64,000 nt of DNA from Podospora comata. Taxonomy: Eukaryota; Ascomycota; Sordariomycetes; Sordariales; Podosporaceae. The notes beneath the pieces were generated by a model, which was not told the DNA's origin, searched no databases, and saw only the letters and a list, made by a program, of their open reading frames with translations. The stretch is from the NCBI GenBank assembly GCA_017354895.1, contig CP071497.1, positions 3,658,001-3,722,000 of the forward strand, in the 5' to 3' direction. The translations under genes and the position numbers were made by a program. Positions 9,304-23,247 of the stretch are shown piece after piece (position 1 is the stretch's first letter; the number at the start of each line of letters is the position of its first letter).

Positions 9304-12300
9304 ATGTCCATCGCAAATGGCCAGAATGCCTGGCCGCCGCCATCGGCAAGCCAGGTCAACGGCGACCGAGGCCACGGTTATCACGGTGGTGCTGCCGACA
9401 ACGGCCTGCCGCGGACCAATACCCCCAGCGGCGGCCACCACCCGCCCTCACTGATGCCTGAGGCGTCCGACCTCGACGACGAGCATCGCCGCGCCTTCTT
9501 CGCCCAAAAGTTTCAAGTCGCTAACCGCCGTCTGGAGATGCTGTTTGGTGACGACGGGGGCTACGACCAGGCTGCTCTCGCGTCCTTCACGCGTCCCCCG
9601 ACCCCACCCGCGCCTTTGATCCCCGCCGCGACCGACCACGCGCCGATCCAAGAACCACCCCGCAAGCGGGCCAAGCGCGTCATCGACGAGGACGACTACG
9701 GCGACGACGACGACGACGACGACAACGACGATGGCGACGACGACGACGATGACGAGGAATCCCAAGACGGCGCCAATCGCATTGCTTCTAAACACTCTAG
9801 CGCCGCTGCTGCCAAGACTTTGCTATCCCCATCAAAATCGGGGAGCTCCCCAGTGCATTCGGTGCCATCCCCTGGGAAACAGAGCAGAGAGGATGGATCG
9901 CAACAAAAAGTCAAGTCGTCAGAGGATGCGCGCAAGGAGTTGGAGGATGCGCGCACCGCGACGGAGGAGGCTGCCAAACGCAGCTTTCACACGCTATTCT
10001 ACACCCTAGAAAACGACCGGACCGCCATGCTCGAGCACCAGCAGCTGGAAGAATCAGAAAAACAATTGCAGGCCGAGATGGACAAGACGGGTCACAACAG
10101 CACAAGTCAGCCGGGGAGCCAGGGGGGCCACGGCTCGCTCAGCAATGCCAACCTGGGCGCCTCGAGCCTGACGTTGAAGCACCTCATCGCCAGGATAGAC
10201 CTCAAAAGAGACCAGGTTCGGGCCTCGGATGCCGAGCTGCGCTCGCTCATGAACGAAGTCCGCAAGAACCGGAGCAAATGGGCGAGTGAGGAAAATGTAG
10301 GACAGGAGGAGCTCTACGAGGCACTGGACAAGGTGCTCAGCGAGCTCAAGGCGCACACCGAGTTTTCGACGCCGTTTCTGAACCGCGTCAACAAGAGGGA
10401 TGCGCCAGATTACTACAACATAATCAGACAACCGATGGACATGGGGACCATGACGAAGAAGCTCAAACAGCTTCAGTACAAGTCCAAGACCGAGTTCGTC
10501 ACGGACCTGAACCTGATCTGGGACAACTGTCTCCGGTATAACCAGGACATGGCCCACCCTTTCCGGCGCCTTGCCAACTCGATGCGCAAGGAGGCCGAGA
10601 AGCTAATACCCCTGATTCCGGATGTTGTCATCAGGCCAAGGGCGGAGGTGGAAGCCGAGGAAAGAAGGAAGCAAAACGGGGGAGATGACGAGGACAGCGA
10701 CGACGAGCCGATCATGTCCTCACGGGGTCGCAAAGCAACAAAGGGGGCGAGCAAGTCCCGGAAGGCGCAGTCGGACCAAAAAGAAGATACCCCAAACGTG
10801 GAGACGAAGCCGGTGCTGCAGTTGAATGGACTTTTGGCGAGACATAGGGAGGGGTCCGAGATTGACGGCAGCAACGGCTTTGGGACGCCGCCGGTGGCTG
10901 GATCCATCACGCCCAGCGGCTTGAACGGGCATCACTCCGGTGTCAGTAATGCTGATGCGATGGATATTGACGGGCCGTCGCTGAACGGCATTCATCTGAA
11001 TCAAGCGCTGGGCGAGGCGGCGGAGCAGGCGTTTGAGGATGATGATTACAAGATGTGGAAGCAGGTCACGAAGAAGGACCGGGCGTTGATAGCGAAGGAG
11101 CGATATCGGTTGTTTGCGGATGGGCATTTGAATGTGGACGAGCCGGCGTTGTTGAGGACCAAGGCTGGGATGAGGCGGTTTCTAAAGTCGCAGAGGGAGG
11201 CGGAGGCGCATGGGCTTTTGCCGGGGTCGAATCAGGCTGATGCTTCGGCGGCTGGGTCGAAGGATGGGATCAAGGCGTCGGAGACGTTGGCGGAGGGGAT
11301 GGAAGACGATGTGGAGAAGAACATACCTGCGTACTATGAGCCTCAGACGATCATCCCGGACATCGATCCGAAGCTCCAGTGGGTGGAGGATGGTGAAGGG
11401 CAGGTTATCAACCAGTTTGAGGACATGCTGCAGCTGGTTCCTCAGGAGCACTTCATCTCGCCCGTGAGCAAGCTGACGAACAAGTTTGATGCGAACATTC
11501 GGCAGATGCAGGAGACGAGGAAGCTGTGTTCCAAGATCAGCGTCATCAAGCAGATGCAGATCCAGACACAGGTATGTTTTTTTTTTCTTTTTTTTTCTTT
11601 CTTTTTGGGTTTTGATAGCTTGCTAACAGTAATAGATGTACCAAAACCAATTCCAAAAGTACAATCCCGAACCCTTCATCGAGCAGGATATCGAGCCCCA
11701 CTTCCTCGCCGGCGAGGGCCCGGTCATGGCGGGAGAAGTCTGCCGCGCAGCCATGCAGCGCTCCGTAGCCAAGATCTTCTACCACGCCGGCTTCGAGGAG
11801 CTCCAACCTTCTGCCCTCGACACCATCACCGACATTGCAGGAGACTACTTCCAAAAGCTCGTCCGAACCTTCAACGTCTATCGCGAAGCGGAACTCAAGC
11901 CCGCCACGGGTGTCTTTGCGGAAAGGGGCGCAAAGTTTCAACGCCGGTACACCCCCGAAGAAGTCATCCTCCACACCCTCGACGAAAACGGCTACGACAT
12001 TGAGCAGCTCGAAGCCTACGCCCGCGACGACGTCGGCAAGCTAGGCAGCAAATTGTCAACCCTCCACGAAAGGATGAAAGCCCACCTCGCCGACCTCCTC
12101 CGGCCGGCCCTCAACGACGCGGGAGCCGACGGCTCGGGGGCCTTCAACGACGGCTCGGAGCAGTTTGTGGGAGGGGACTTTGCCGAGGACCTCGGGGAGG
12201 ACTTTTTCGGGTTCAAGTCTCTCGGTCTGGACAAGGAGCTCGGGCTGGACATGCTGTCTGTCCCGCTGCACCTGCTCCAATCCCGGGTGAGGAACCAGTT

Positions 12301-12868
12301 TCAGCTGCAGACCCAGACGGCGGGGGCGGGGGTGGGGACGGTGGACATGTTTGAGCCGCTGCCGCCGTCGGAGCCGGTTACTAGGGACTCGATCCAGGAG
12401 CAGATCGGGCTGGTCAAGAACTTCTTCTTGGCGAAGCTGCATGCTAACGGGGACGCGCCGCTTGTGGAGGACGAGGACTTGCCTGTGAAGCAGCGGAGGC
12501 CGAGGCCGAGGTTGGGGGCGACGGGCAAGATTGTTAGTCCGCAGAAGCGGCCGCCGAAGGAGCAGATTGCGCTGGCGAAGAAGAAGAAGAAGATGGAGAG
12601 TAGCGGGTTGGGGATGGTTACTGCGGGGCAGAATGCGGGGAGTTTGGTTGGTGGGTTGGGAGGGGGGAGTCCGAACAAGAGTAGGAAGGTTGTGGTTGGT
12701 GGTGGTGGTGGTGGTGGTGGTGGTGTTGGGAGCATAACGCTGCCGACGGTGGCGGCTGGGGGCGGGGAGAGCGGGACTGAGAAGGAGGATGGTGGTGGGA
12801 CGCAACAAGCGGGGGAGGGTGGTGGTGGGATGGGGATGATGAGTCCGGATAGTATGGATGTTAGGTGA
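9304..12868 (+). CDS. SPT7: SAGA complex subunit SPT7 (bromodomain + histone fold)
   Basis: Exons 9304-11571 and 11636-12868 give 1166 residues. The intron is 64 bp with a GTATGT donor and an AATAG acceptor. The N-terminal third is acidic and low-complexity (an Asp run from GAC repeats near 9700-9760). A bromodomain spans about residues 340-415 ([27 protein letters not shown]). Exon 2 begins with the SPT7-type histone fold ([20 protein letters not shown], about 785-840), which pairs with ADA1-type partners in SAGA. The C-terminus is Gly/Val-rich, including a (GGT)n glycine run near 12695-12727, and basic. SPT7 scaffolds the SAGA co-activator in the nucleus, and its bromodomain binds acetyl-lysine. 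The 5' region contains a further in-frame stretch without ATG. The domain order and size fit filamentous-fungal SPT7 and no alternative family is likely. Confidence 0.9.
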
Positions 12869-14465
12869 GGGTGAGGGTGAGGGGGGTTTGTATGATAATG
12901 TTTGGGAGGGGAAGGGTAAGGGGATGTATAACTGGTGAGATGGAAAAGGGGTTGGTTTTTTTCTTGGGCGGTTGACTGACAATGGTCATAAACTTCATTT
13001 TCATCTTTCTTTGTTTTTTTTGTTTTTTTTTCGCTTTTTTTTTTCAACGTATCTTACTTCTCTTTCTTTTTTTGGTAATTTTCTTCTTTTTTCAGACCAG
13101 GACCGACATTTGTTGTTATTCTTATAGTAGTGTTTTCTCGTTTTTTTTTTGGAAGAGAGGGGAAGGAAGGGGTTGATGTATTAAGGCGGGGATAGAGGTG
13201 AAATTGGGGGGGAAGATAGGGGGAGTAAAGTCATAGCATGTTGCGTGGCATAGTATAGCACAAGGCTTTTATTTAGCGAAGCGAAAGAGAGACGTACATA
13301 CACACGCTTTATACACTGCTGCTAATGTTTTGGGACAATGTTGGATTCTGTTGATGCTGTGTTGTACGTTAGAGGGGGATGGGGTGTGATGGAACTGGGT
13401 GTCTGTAAGTCATTGCAGATAGATAGATGTACGGGCTGTTTACTGTAGGTATTGGTTCGTGATATTGGTTGGCTACTTGGGTATATAGGTGGTTTGGATA
13501 TGGGACCTATCTTACATATCAAGAAACAGTAGTGTAGAAAAGATATCTACGGGGTTTTCAATCGACTGCTGTCTGCCTGAGATAGTGACAAGTGAAAGAA
13601 AGAGTGAGGAATATTTTGCGTTGGAAGATGAAGGGAGGAGGGTTATGTCCTGTTAAAAATGTTCCTTTTTTGACATCCTTGACATTGTCCATGGGACTGT
13701 TCTCATGGTTTCACTTTTCCCTTCCTGGCTTGCGACTTAGCAAGTCAACAAGTAGGATGGCTCTTTAGCCTGCAAACAACTTCTCCCAGCTCCCCCCTGC
13801 AAATTGATCATGTCGACACAGCCTTACATTTCACCCAAGGAACCGTCACATAACACATGTATACTTGGACGTATTTCAATTTCGTCTCTCAGCTGCTACC
13901 GAACGACCACATCCGCATGTAACCCCCCTCACAACTCCAGGTATAACCAACCGCGTTGAAGCGGTCGAAAAGCAACCAGCCAGAACAGCCTCTCCTCGAT
14001 CCAGCACGACATACATACACATACCGTACCAGCTCACCATGTTCAGACACATGAATTCATCACCCCATTCTCCTTCCCTACCCTCCTTGTTCCCCAATAC
14101 CTGGCAAGTTGATGACCAGTAACAAAAAGAGATCACCTCTCCCATACAACATTGCAAAAACGCCGCCATGATATGCTCTTTGCAAGTGATCATGAAAAGA
14201 AAGTGACTTCTTTCTCTGTTAATTCTTTTTTTCCTTTCCCATTTGATCTCTTTTTCCATGCAACCCAGATTTCCCGATTCGTTGAGGTATATCTCCGTGA
14301 TCCCAAGCACCATTACTTTTTAGATGCTATGACACAAAACAAAAACCATGACCCATAAAATAGAAAAAAAACCCCGCCCTCTACCTTTTGTTGAACAGGT
14401 GGCAAATTATACGCCGGATATCATTCCCCTTTCACATAATTTTTTGAAACAAAACACTGACCCGT
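12869..14465. other. Long convergent 3' region between SPT7 and SHMT
   Basis: This 1.6 kb stretch lies between converging genes. It holds a strongly T-rich tract at about 13005-13080 just downstream of SPT7, consistent with a polyadenylation region, and otherwise AT-richer unique sequence. Short ORFs on both strands show no family features. Confidence 0.45.
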
Positions 14466-16108
14466 TCAAAGGCCAGCGTCGACTCTCCAGCCCTCAACGG
14501 GGAGGGGGAAGGTGGAGGACCACTCAGCGATCTCCTTCTTGAGCTCGTTGATGCGGGGAACCTCGCCAGAGGCAACCTTGGCCTTGAAGTCCTTGAGCTT
14601 GTTAGCCTCCTTGGGGAGAGCAGCCTGGACCTCCTTGCAGAGCTTGATGCTCTCGTCGATATACTTGGCGACGCGCTCGAAGTCGGCCTCGCCGAAGCCA
14701 CGAGAGGTCATAGCGGGAGTACCAATACGGAGACCACCAGGGGTAAGAGCGCTCTTGTCGCCGGGGACGGCGTTCTTGTTGCAAGTGATGTTGATCTGCT
14801 CGAGGAGAGCCTCGACACGGGCACCGTCAAGAGCGAAGGGGCGGAGGTCGAGGAGGACCATGTGGGAGTCGGTACCGTCAGAGACGAGCTTGTGGCCCTG
14901 CTCCTTGAAGACTCTCTCCAGGGTCTTGGCGTTGGCAACAACCTTCTCCTGGTAAGCCTTGAACTCGGGGGAGGCGGCCTGCTTGAGGGCAACGGCAAGA
15001 GCGGTGATGGTGTGGTTGTGGGGGCCGCCCTGGTGCCCGGGGAAGACGGAGAAGTTGATCTTGTCCTCGAGGTCGTAGAGGGTTTCCTTGCCGGTCTTGG
15101 CATCAACGGAGCGGACGCCCTTGCGGAAGAAGATCATGGCACCACGGGGACCACGGAGGGACTTGTGAGTGGTGGTGGTGACGACATCGGCATACTCGAA
15201 AGGAGTGGGGATGACGCCGGAGGCAACGAGACCAGAGATGTGGGCAATGTCGACAACGAGGTAGGCACCAACCGAGTCGGCAATCTTGCGCATGCGCTCG
15301 TAGTCGATGAGGCGGCAGTAGGCCGAAGTACCGGCGACGAGGATCTTGGGGCGGAAGAGCTGAGCGTTCTTCTCGAGCTGGTCGTAGTCAATGATGCCAG
15401 TGTCAAGGTTGACACGGTAGGGCATGGTCTCGAAGTAGGTGGAGACAGCAGAGATCCTAGGGAGGCCCATGTTAGCTCTCTGTGGGGTAACGTAGATCCG
15501 GGGAAAGCTGGGAAATGCTTACTTGCGCTGGGGGGTCTGGTAACCGTGGCTCAGATGGCCACCGTGGGGGAGGTCCAGACCCATGAGTCTGCCGTGAGGA
15601 GGCATGATGGCCTGGTAGACCTGGAGGTTGGCAGGGCTGCCGCTCAAGCACTGGACGTTGACACCCCACTTCGCGGGGTCGAGGTGAAAGGCCTCAAGGG
15701 CACGCTTCTGGCAGAGAAGCTCGATCTCATCGATGTGCTGGTTGCCGCCATAGTAACGAGCGCCGGGGAGACCCTCAGAGTACTTGTTGGACATGGGGGA
15801 GCCGAGGGCATCGAAAACGGCGCGGGAGGTGACGTTCTCGGAGGCGATGAGGATGATGGACTCGCGCTGACGCTGGATCTCGTGCTTCTGTAGGAGGGGT
15901 CAATGCTGCTGTTCCGGCCATGTATCGAGGCTGTTCAATTCCAACGGAGGCGTACCATGATCTCCGCGACCTCGGGGTCAGAGTCCACGAGGGACTTCTC
16001 GAGGAGCTAGAAGCGGGGAGTCAGCAAGTGAGGTCTTCATCATGAGAATATAGTCTGTTTGCGAACCTGCTTGTGCTCCTCGGAGAGGGCGTATGTGCTG
16101 GAGGCCAT
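14466..16108 (-). CDS. Serine hydroxymethyltransferase, cytosolic
   Basis: Exons 16067-16108, 15956-16006, 15523-15887 and 14466-15456 give 482 residues, the normal SHMT length. All introns are GT-AG. The protein starts [14 protein letters not shown] with no presequence, which points to the cytosolic isozyme. Family blocks include [55 protein letters not shown] and the PLP-lysine motif [14 protein letters not shown], followed by [20 protein letters not shown]. The enzyme interconverts serine plus tetrahydrofolate and glycine plus methylene-tetrahydrofolate, feeding one-carbon metabolism. Codon use is strongly biased to C-ending codons, as expected of a highly expressed gene, and this produces long antisense open frames. 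Upstream lies a 1.75 kb region shared with the PEP4-type gene on the other strand. Confidence 0.97.
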
Positions 16109-17858
16109 TGTGTCTTGTGTGTAAGTCGGATGACTGGGGGGATGATGGTAGGAATTGAGTTTGGTGATGAGGAAAAAAGAAGAGAAAAAAGTTTGAGAGT
16201 GAGACGAGGATTCACAGGGTCTTTGTCTTTCTATGGCGGGGGGGCCGCCTGGAGGGGGGATCGGAGGGAGGAAAGAAAAATTTGGGAAACCCCCACTTCG
16301 TGACTGAGCATCAGTTGCGGAGCTTTGCAGCGGAAAGGAGGGGCAACAGGGGCGTTTGGAGGGGCTTCGGTTGGGACCTCACGGACCTGCAACACCCAGC
16401 CAGTGTCATGCCAAGCTCATCATGCATCTATCGAAGTCTACCATGACCGAATCGGTCATATTCGGCCACTTTTCCACAGCGATCTCGGTCCTCTGTTCCT
16501 GATGTTTGAAGGTGGAGGTTATCTTGGGAGTCTTGGCCATCTCTCTATTAGACTTTTACGATGGAACTACTGTAGGTAGGTATGTATTCTGGACACTACT
16601 ACAGACACCAATTCGATGTGGTATCGCACTCTGCGGTCACCCACTTCAGAGAGATCTACGCACCACACCGCATGCACCGACAGACCGACCGTCCCGACGT
16701 CGCTACACTGGAATGGCTGTCGTGAGTCTGGCCCGGGATCGGGACCGGAAAATCGGATCAAGGTGGAGTTGCGTGCCGATATCTCGATCCGAACAGTTGG
16801 GAGTCATTGGCTGTCTCTGACTTACACCGGTGAACCTGGGAATGGATAACGCGTCATCTTGCCATAACCACTTGTAATCTGATATAGGGGGGAGTGAAGT
16901 CTCTCTCTTAAGAGGGCGTCGCGACCTATCGATAATTTTTATACTCCATCTTTTATTTTTATTGTTCATAAGGCTTCAAACTCGCAAACTCTACATCGGA
17001 AAGCCTGCTTTTCAGACTCTTCGAGCTGACCTCTCAGTGGATTGAGCGCCAATCAGACCAGGGTGCCATCAAGGTTCTTGCCGCGGCTCACCGTGACGAA
17101 TGCCATCCATCAATTCAACAATCCATTCAACGACACACCGGCTGATAGCTTCGAAGAATGATGTGCGCTCGGGGAGCCTGTTCGACAGGTCACGGGATCG
17201 ACTATTAGATGAGGCGGACAGGTCGGACAGGCGGACTGGGTGGACAGTTCTGCACAGATGGGCTGGCTATTGCTGGCTGAATGGAATCCCCGGAAGCGAG
17301 AGTCACAGTTGGATGAAACGGTCAGCCAAGGTTCTCCAAACGACCTGCGTGATCAATCCACCCAATCGTTGCCATGGTTGCCGTACAATACCACTGTAAT
17401 TACGATGCATCTTGTGCCTGGCCGCTGCTTCCCCGCGCCAAGACGTCATGAGGCAGGGGAGACCACAACGCAAGCGGAGGTATCACGATACCCGATACGG
17501 TTACTCTGTATTTCTCACCGGCCCGTCCGTCGTCAGCAGCGCCACCCTGCCTCTCTGTCTGCCGCCTGCCACAACAAAGCCAAGGCTGCGTGGCCAGCCA
17601 AGCAGCACCCCAGGCCCCAGGACCACCCCAGACCCAGCAACCTTCGTCACCGTTAACCTCTCCCCATCCATCTCCAACTGGCTTGCTCCAACTCTCTTTC
17701 TCCTCCCTCCCCCCTTCCATTTAACATCAGTCTTTTGACTGCATCCATTTTCCATCAACACCATCGCCCACAAACCTACCTCCACACCCGACCGACCCGA
17801 CGCTCTCTCATCACCACCGTCTCTCTTTTCCCGCAACCCGCTTATCGGACTGCCCAAC
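16109..17858. promoter_or_regulatory. Divergent 1.75 kb region between SHMT and vacuolar protease genes
   Basis: Short overlapping ORFs on both strands have no recognisable features. The last about 200 bp before 17859 are C/T- and CA-rich, like a 5' leader. Around 16550-17250 the sequence is rich in GATC and TCGA motifs and has less coding character. No TATA box or RNA gene was identified with confidence. Confidence 0.45.
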
Positions 17859-19186
<1,328 letters not shown>

Positions 19187-20222
19187 TACAAGCCACGGAA
19201 GTCGCTTTCCATCGACGACCCGGCCAGGAGAAAGAAGAAGAAGGGCGGGAGACCGTGATGACAGGATGCCAGGATGGGATAGGATGGGATGGGATGGGAT
19301 GAACAGCGCAGGGATCGGAGTTGGTTTCATTTTTTTTTTTTTTGCGGTTGTGGCTTTGGTTTGATCAGTTTGTATTTTTGCTGTTTTTGTCGTTTCCGGA
19401 GTTGGCACAACACACATCATCATCAATCAGTAATGCGGCGGATGGAAACTGTACACTTACACGTCCAAAGCAACAAGTTGCACACAGAGTAGTGTTTTCC
19501 TTTTGTAAAGTAATCATGGGATAGCAATCCAGTACAACATATTACTGCATTATTTTTACTTTACTTTTACTCGGGAGTGTACTTTGCTCCGGACTTCCGT
19601 AGTTATGCTGTGCTCCGTGTCATCCATCTGTCTGATGCTGCGACAGATGCAGCCAAATGCCAAATGCAGAGTGCAGTGCTGGGCAACAGGGGCGGGGGGG
19701 GGGGCTGGTCACGTGCCGACCTGAGGGAAAAGTGCTCCACAGACTGGACGGAAGGGGACTAGTGTGGATAAGCCTCGCGCTGGCTTTTCGTAAACCAGTC
19801 CTCGGGGGTTGAGTTTGAACGACGGCCCTCCGCCATCACTCCTCAGCCCTTCGCAGCCTGCAACAGACAAAAAATAGCCATCGGATGCCGAGTGCCGCCC
19901 CAAGTCTGACTTGAAATCCAAAGGGCACCCCTTTCTCCATTCCGTGCTCCTGTTTTGGATGAATTTGGCCCGTTGAGAGCGCGCCCGTGGTGCAGACGAC
20001 AAAAGAGGCTGCTTGCTGAGGGTACCGAGTAAGCTGCTTGCTTTGCTGCTGCTTGGTGCTGCTGCTGCTCTCCCTTTCGCGAACAGGAACACGCGAATCG
20101 CGCGACAACTTGCAACCCACGCAGCTAAAAATTCACCCACCTTTTTTTTTGCACACGGCCAACCATCCCACCTCCCGGGGGTCCATCACCACCTCGACGG
20201 GTCTGCTCATTCCCCGCCAACC
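19187..20222. other. Intergenic region, no recognisable gene
   Basis: The region contains the 3' flank of the protease gene, with a GGGAT/GGATG-type short repeat at about 19272-19300 and a T-run near 19330, and the upstream region of the next gene. The reading frame of the downstream gene stays open back to about 20013 but without an ATG. Nothing else was supported. Confidence 0.45.
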
Positions 20223-23200
20223 ATGGCTACGCCCGACGTCGCCGCGCCGAGTGTCAACGGCGTCGCAGCTTCGTCGCGTGCAGACTCGCCCGCAGACTCA
20301 ATTAATTCCTCCACCAAGCGGAAACGCGATGCGAACGACGACCAGCAGGACCACGACAACAGGAATTCCAAGCCCCAGGTGAACGGCCTCCAAAAGTGCC
20401 ACGATGATCAATCCCTCATTCGCGACTTTTTTGATGTTTTACAAAGGTATGCGTTCTCTTGCCTTGTATCAATTGCTGTGCCTTCATGACAGCACCGTTG
20501 CTTCGCATCTCTGCCCTTGGCTACCCTGGACCACTGACCTCATTCCCATCAGCCACGACAAGACCACTCCAGCCATCCTCAAGCGCCATCTCCAAGTTCC
20601 CGCCCCCAACGGTGAGCCCTCCCTCAAAAGAGCCAAGTCCGAGGAAGACGAGCCGATCACCATTGCCGACAAGGTGTCACAGGGGGCCTACCGAATTCTC
20701 GACGACCTGATGTGCGATCTCACCAAGGCGGTAGAAGACCAGGTGAAGGAACTCAAGATTGAAGATGGTGCTGCCAACGAGGACGTCATCAGCCAGACGA
20801 AATCCTTCAAAGCCGCGGCTTTGGAGCTGTACCGACGAGAGCTGTCGTACCCCAAACTGCCCCAATCTTTACCGGCGGTGCGACCTGGCCAAAGGGAAAC
20901 AGGATCTGAGGGTAGCTTGGTCTTGTCGACATTTGGTCAAGCCCCGAATCTAAGGCCACTTTTTACCAGTCTGCAACATCCTGCTTCACCCGATGGAGCC
21001 GTCAAGCCCTTGGGAGACGGGCAGTTGCCTAACGGAGTTACTACGACCAAGATTTACCCAGACGTGTGTGCGGCCAGCGACAAGAATGCCCGCTCACTGA
21101 CACTAGGAGAGCTGTTCCCTTCCCCAAGAAACCTCCCACCTCTGCAACCACCAAAGGCGCCCAAGAACACCACTAAGAGCAATGTTCTTACCTTTTACCA
21201 CCCCGAGCTTACCGAGAAATCCAAGTATCGTTCTGGCACTTATTTTTCCCAGCCCCTCTCCACTGGACACTGGCTGGATTACAGCAACGCGACACCGGCC
21301 ATTCACGCCAAAACCAAGCAGCGCGAACGAGCCCAGAGCTTGGCAGGGGTCAAGCCCTCATCAGTTGAGCTGGAACTGTCGGAAATGGAAGCGCTTTTTC
21401 GAGGCGCCTTCTCCAGCTTCGCCCCGAGCAAAGATGACTCGGCTGCGATTGTTCCTTCGAGCCTCATCAGCCGGATTTGGTGGCAGCGGGTTGGTCGACG
21501 AAACTTTGAAAAGATGAACGAGGAGGCGTTCGATGAGAAGGAAGAGGAGAATGCTGCCGATCCCGCTTTGGTAACCGAGATTGACGATGATTTGGTCAAG
21601 GAAGCCATTGAGAATTGGGATTCTGTGGTTGTTGACCCTACTCTGGATGAGGTGCTCGGAAAGAGGTCGGATGGGGAGAAGGAGGTGGAGGACCTTCTCG
21701 ACGAGGTGACTGACATGATTGAAACACTATCCTCTTTCCAGCGGAACCGCAACCTGACTGTGCCGACCAGTCAAGACCGGTACTCAGCCGACCCCAACAA
21801 TGGCGATATGCTGCGCAACGGCAACGCCTCGCAGCAGCCAAGTGAGGAGGAAATGGTGACGTATGAAACGCTCAAGGCACAGCTTGCCTTGATCATTCAG
21901 AGCCTGCCTCCCTACGCCGTCGCTCGTCTCAACTCGGACAGGTTGGAAGAGCTGGCTGTCAGCACCAAGATCGAGGTTCGGTCGGATGACTACAGGGGTG
22001 TCATGGAGGAGGATGAACCAGCACGCCTCGCGCGACAGGCCGCTCAAGCTGCAACAAACGCCGTCCAGCGCCAAGCGCACAGGACCCCGAGCGTTTCTTC
22101 CGCCACATATGGCAACCACCAATATCCCGGTCAGTTCCAACCGTCGGCCCGTCCCATCGCCAACGCGCAGCACTTTCCACAAACACCAGTTCGGCCTCAG
22201 CAGAACATGTTCCCGCGGGCCCCGTCTACCGTCCCGATCCCGCAGCCGCATCACCAAGTCCAACCACGCCAACCGCCCCCTACCCAGTACAGGCCAGCAC
22301 CGGGGCCGCAAATGTATGCACCGCAGCTTGCCAAGGCCCAAGGGCCCTATGGCCATTCTGGTGTTCCTCAGCCCTACGTCAACAGTCCCACGCAGCAACG
22401 GATGCCACAACCGCCGCCGCCACCTCATTCTAACTATATGGGGCAACAAGGCGCACCTCGCTATCCCCAACAGGGTTACCAGCAAAGCTTTCCCCAGCAT
22501 CAGCAGATTCACCCCCAGCATCAACAGCACCCGCAACATCAGCAGGTGCCACACCACCAGCCGCTGGCTCAACATGCACCGCAGCATCCACATAACCCGC
22601 AGCACCCGCCACAACATGGGCAGCAGGCGCCTTTCCCAGCCTACGCTAATGGCGGACCTATGCAGCGGACTATTTCTCCGCAGATTCCACAACAGAACCC
22701 ATATGGACAATCGCCAACCCCACCGCAACAGCATCAGCAACTACCCCATGGGCGCCCACCTTATGGACCTGGGACTCCTGGGATGCCGCCCAACAACGTG
22801 CAGCAGCGCGGGCCTTATCCTGCCTCACCAAACATGATGCAAGGGGGCAACAGACCGTCTTCGAGCCTCACTGGCTTTGCAACCGTTATGCCCGAGGTAC
22901 AGCAGCGCCAGGTCATGGAGCAAGCTCGTGCCAGAGCGGATGCGGAACAGCGTGTGAGTGGACACATGGGCAAGGTTGCTCAAGGCGAAGTTGTGGGCTT
23001 GGCAGGGATTGGTCTCGGTGGGCAGATGGACGTCCATAAGATGGCAGCCGCCAACAAGATGCAAATAGGCAACAACGGGGCGTCACCAGGGCCTAAGATG
23101 GCCATGCACCAACTAAGTCCGACGCCTCCCATGAATGGCACACAGACACCGGTGCCCATACCGCATGTTCCCAGCCCGATGCAGGGCGTTGTTCCAACCC

Positions 23201-23247
23201 CGAGCCCCGGACCTCAGGGGCCCTTTGTCAAGCCGGCCATGCCTTGA
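20223..23247 (+). CDS. Conserved-looking fungal nuclear-type protein with Q/H/P-rich C-terminal half, function unknown
   Basis: Exons 20223-20446 and 20553-23247 give 972 residues. The intron is GTATGC...CATCAG and joins AG+C as a serine codon. The N-terminus has a KRKR basic patch and is Ser/Asp-rich. Residues about 75-560 look folded and partly helical, with blocks such as YRILDDLMCDLTKAVEDQ, FYHPELTEKSKYRSGTYFS, RIWWQRVGRRNFEKMNEEAF and LALIIQSLPPYAVARLNSDR. An acidic segment lies near 21500-21720. From about residue 600 to the end the protein is Pro/Gln/His-rich (many HQQ, PQH and QHP words around 22480-22620), like transcription co-regulators. I do not recognise a named family. A chromatin-remodelling or Mediator-like accessory role is possible but only inferred from composition. 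Only one intron was found, and others inside the long low-complexity part cannot be excluded. Confidence 0.8.

Noticed and set aside
14862-15893. Long plus-strand open frame of 343 codons
   Set aside because: It is exactly antisense to SHMT exons. Strong C-ending codon bias on the minus strand leaves the opposite frame open. No family motif.
20013-20222. Possible N-terminal extension (hydrophobic Leu-rich) of the Q/H-rich protein
   Set aside because: It opens only with TTG. The ATG at 20223 has good context (CCAACCATGG) and a nuclear-type N-terminus follows.
21784-22740. Minus-strand open frame of 318 codons
   Set aside because: It is antisense to the Q/H/P-rich protein. Its Leu/Arg/Trp composition follows from the CAG/CAC-rich sense strand.
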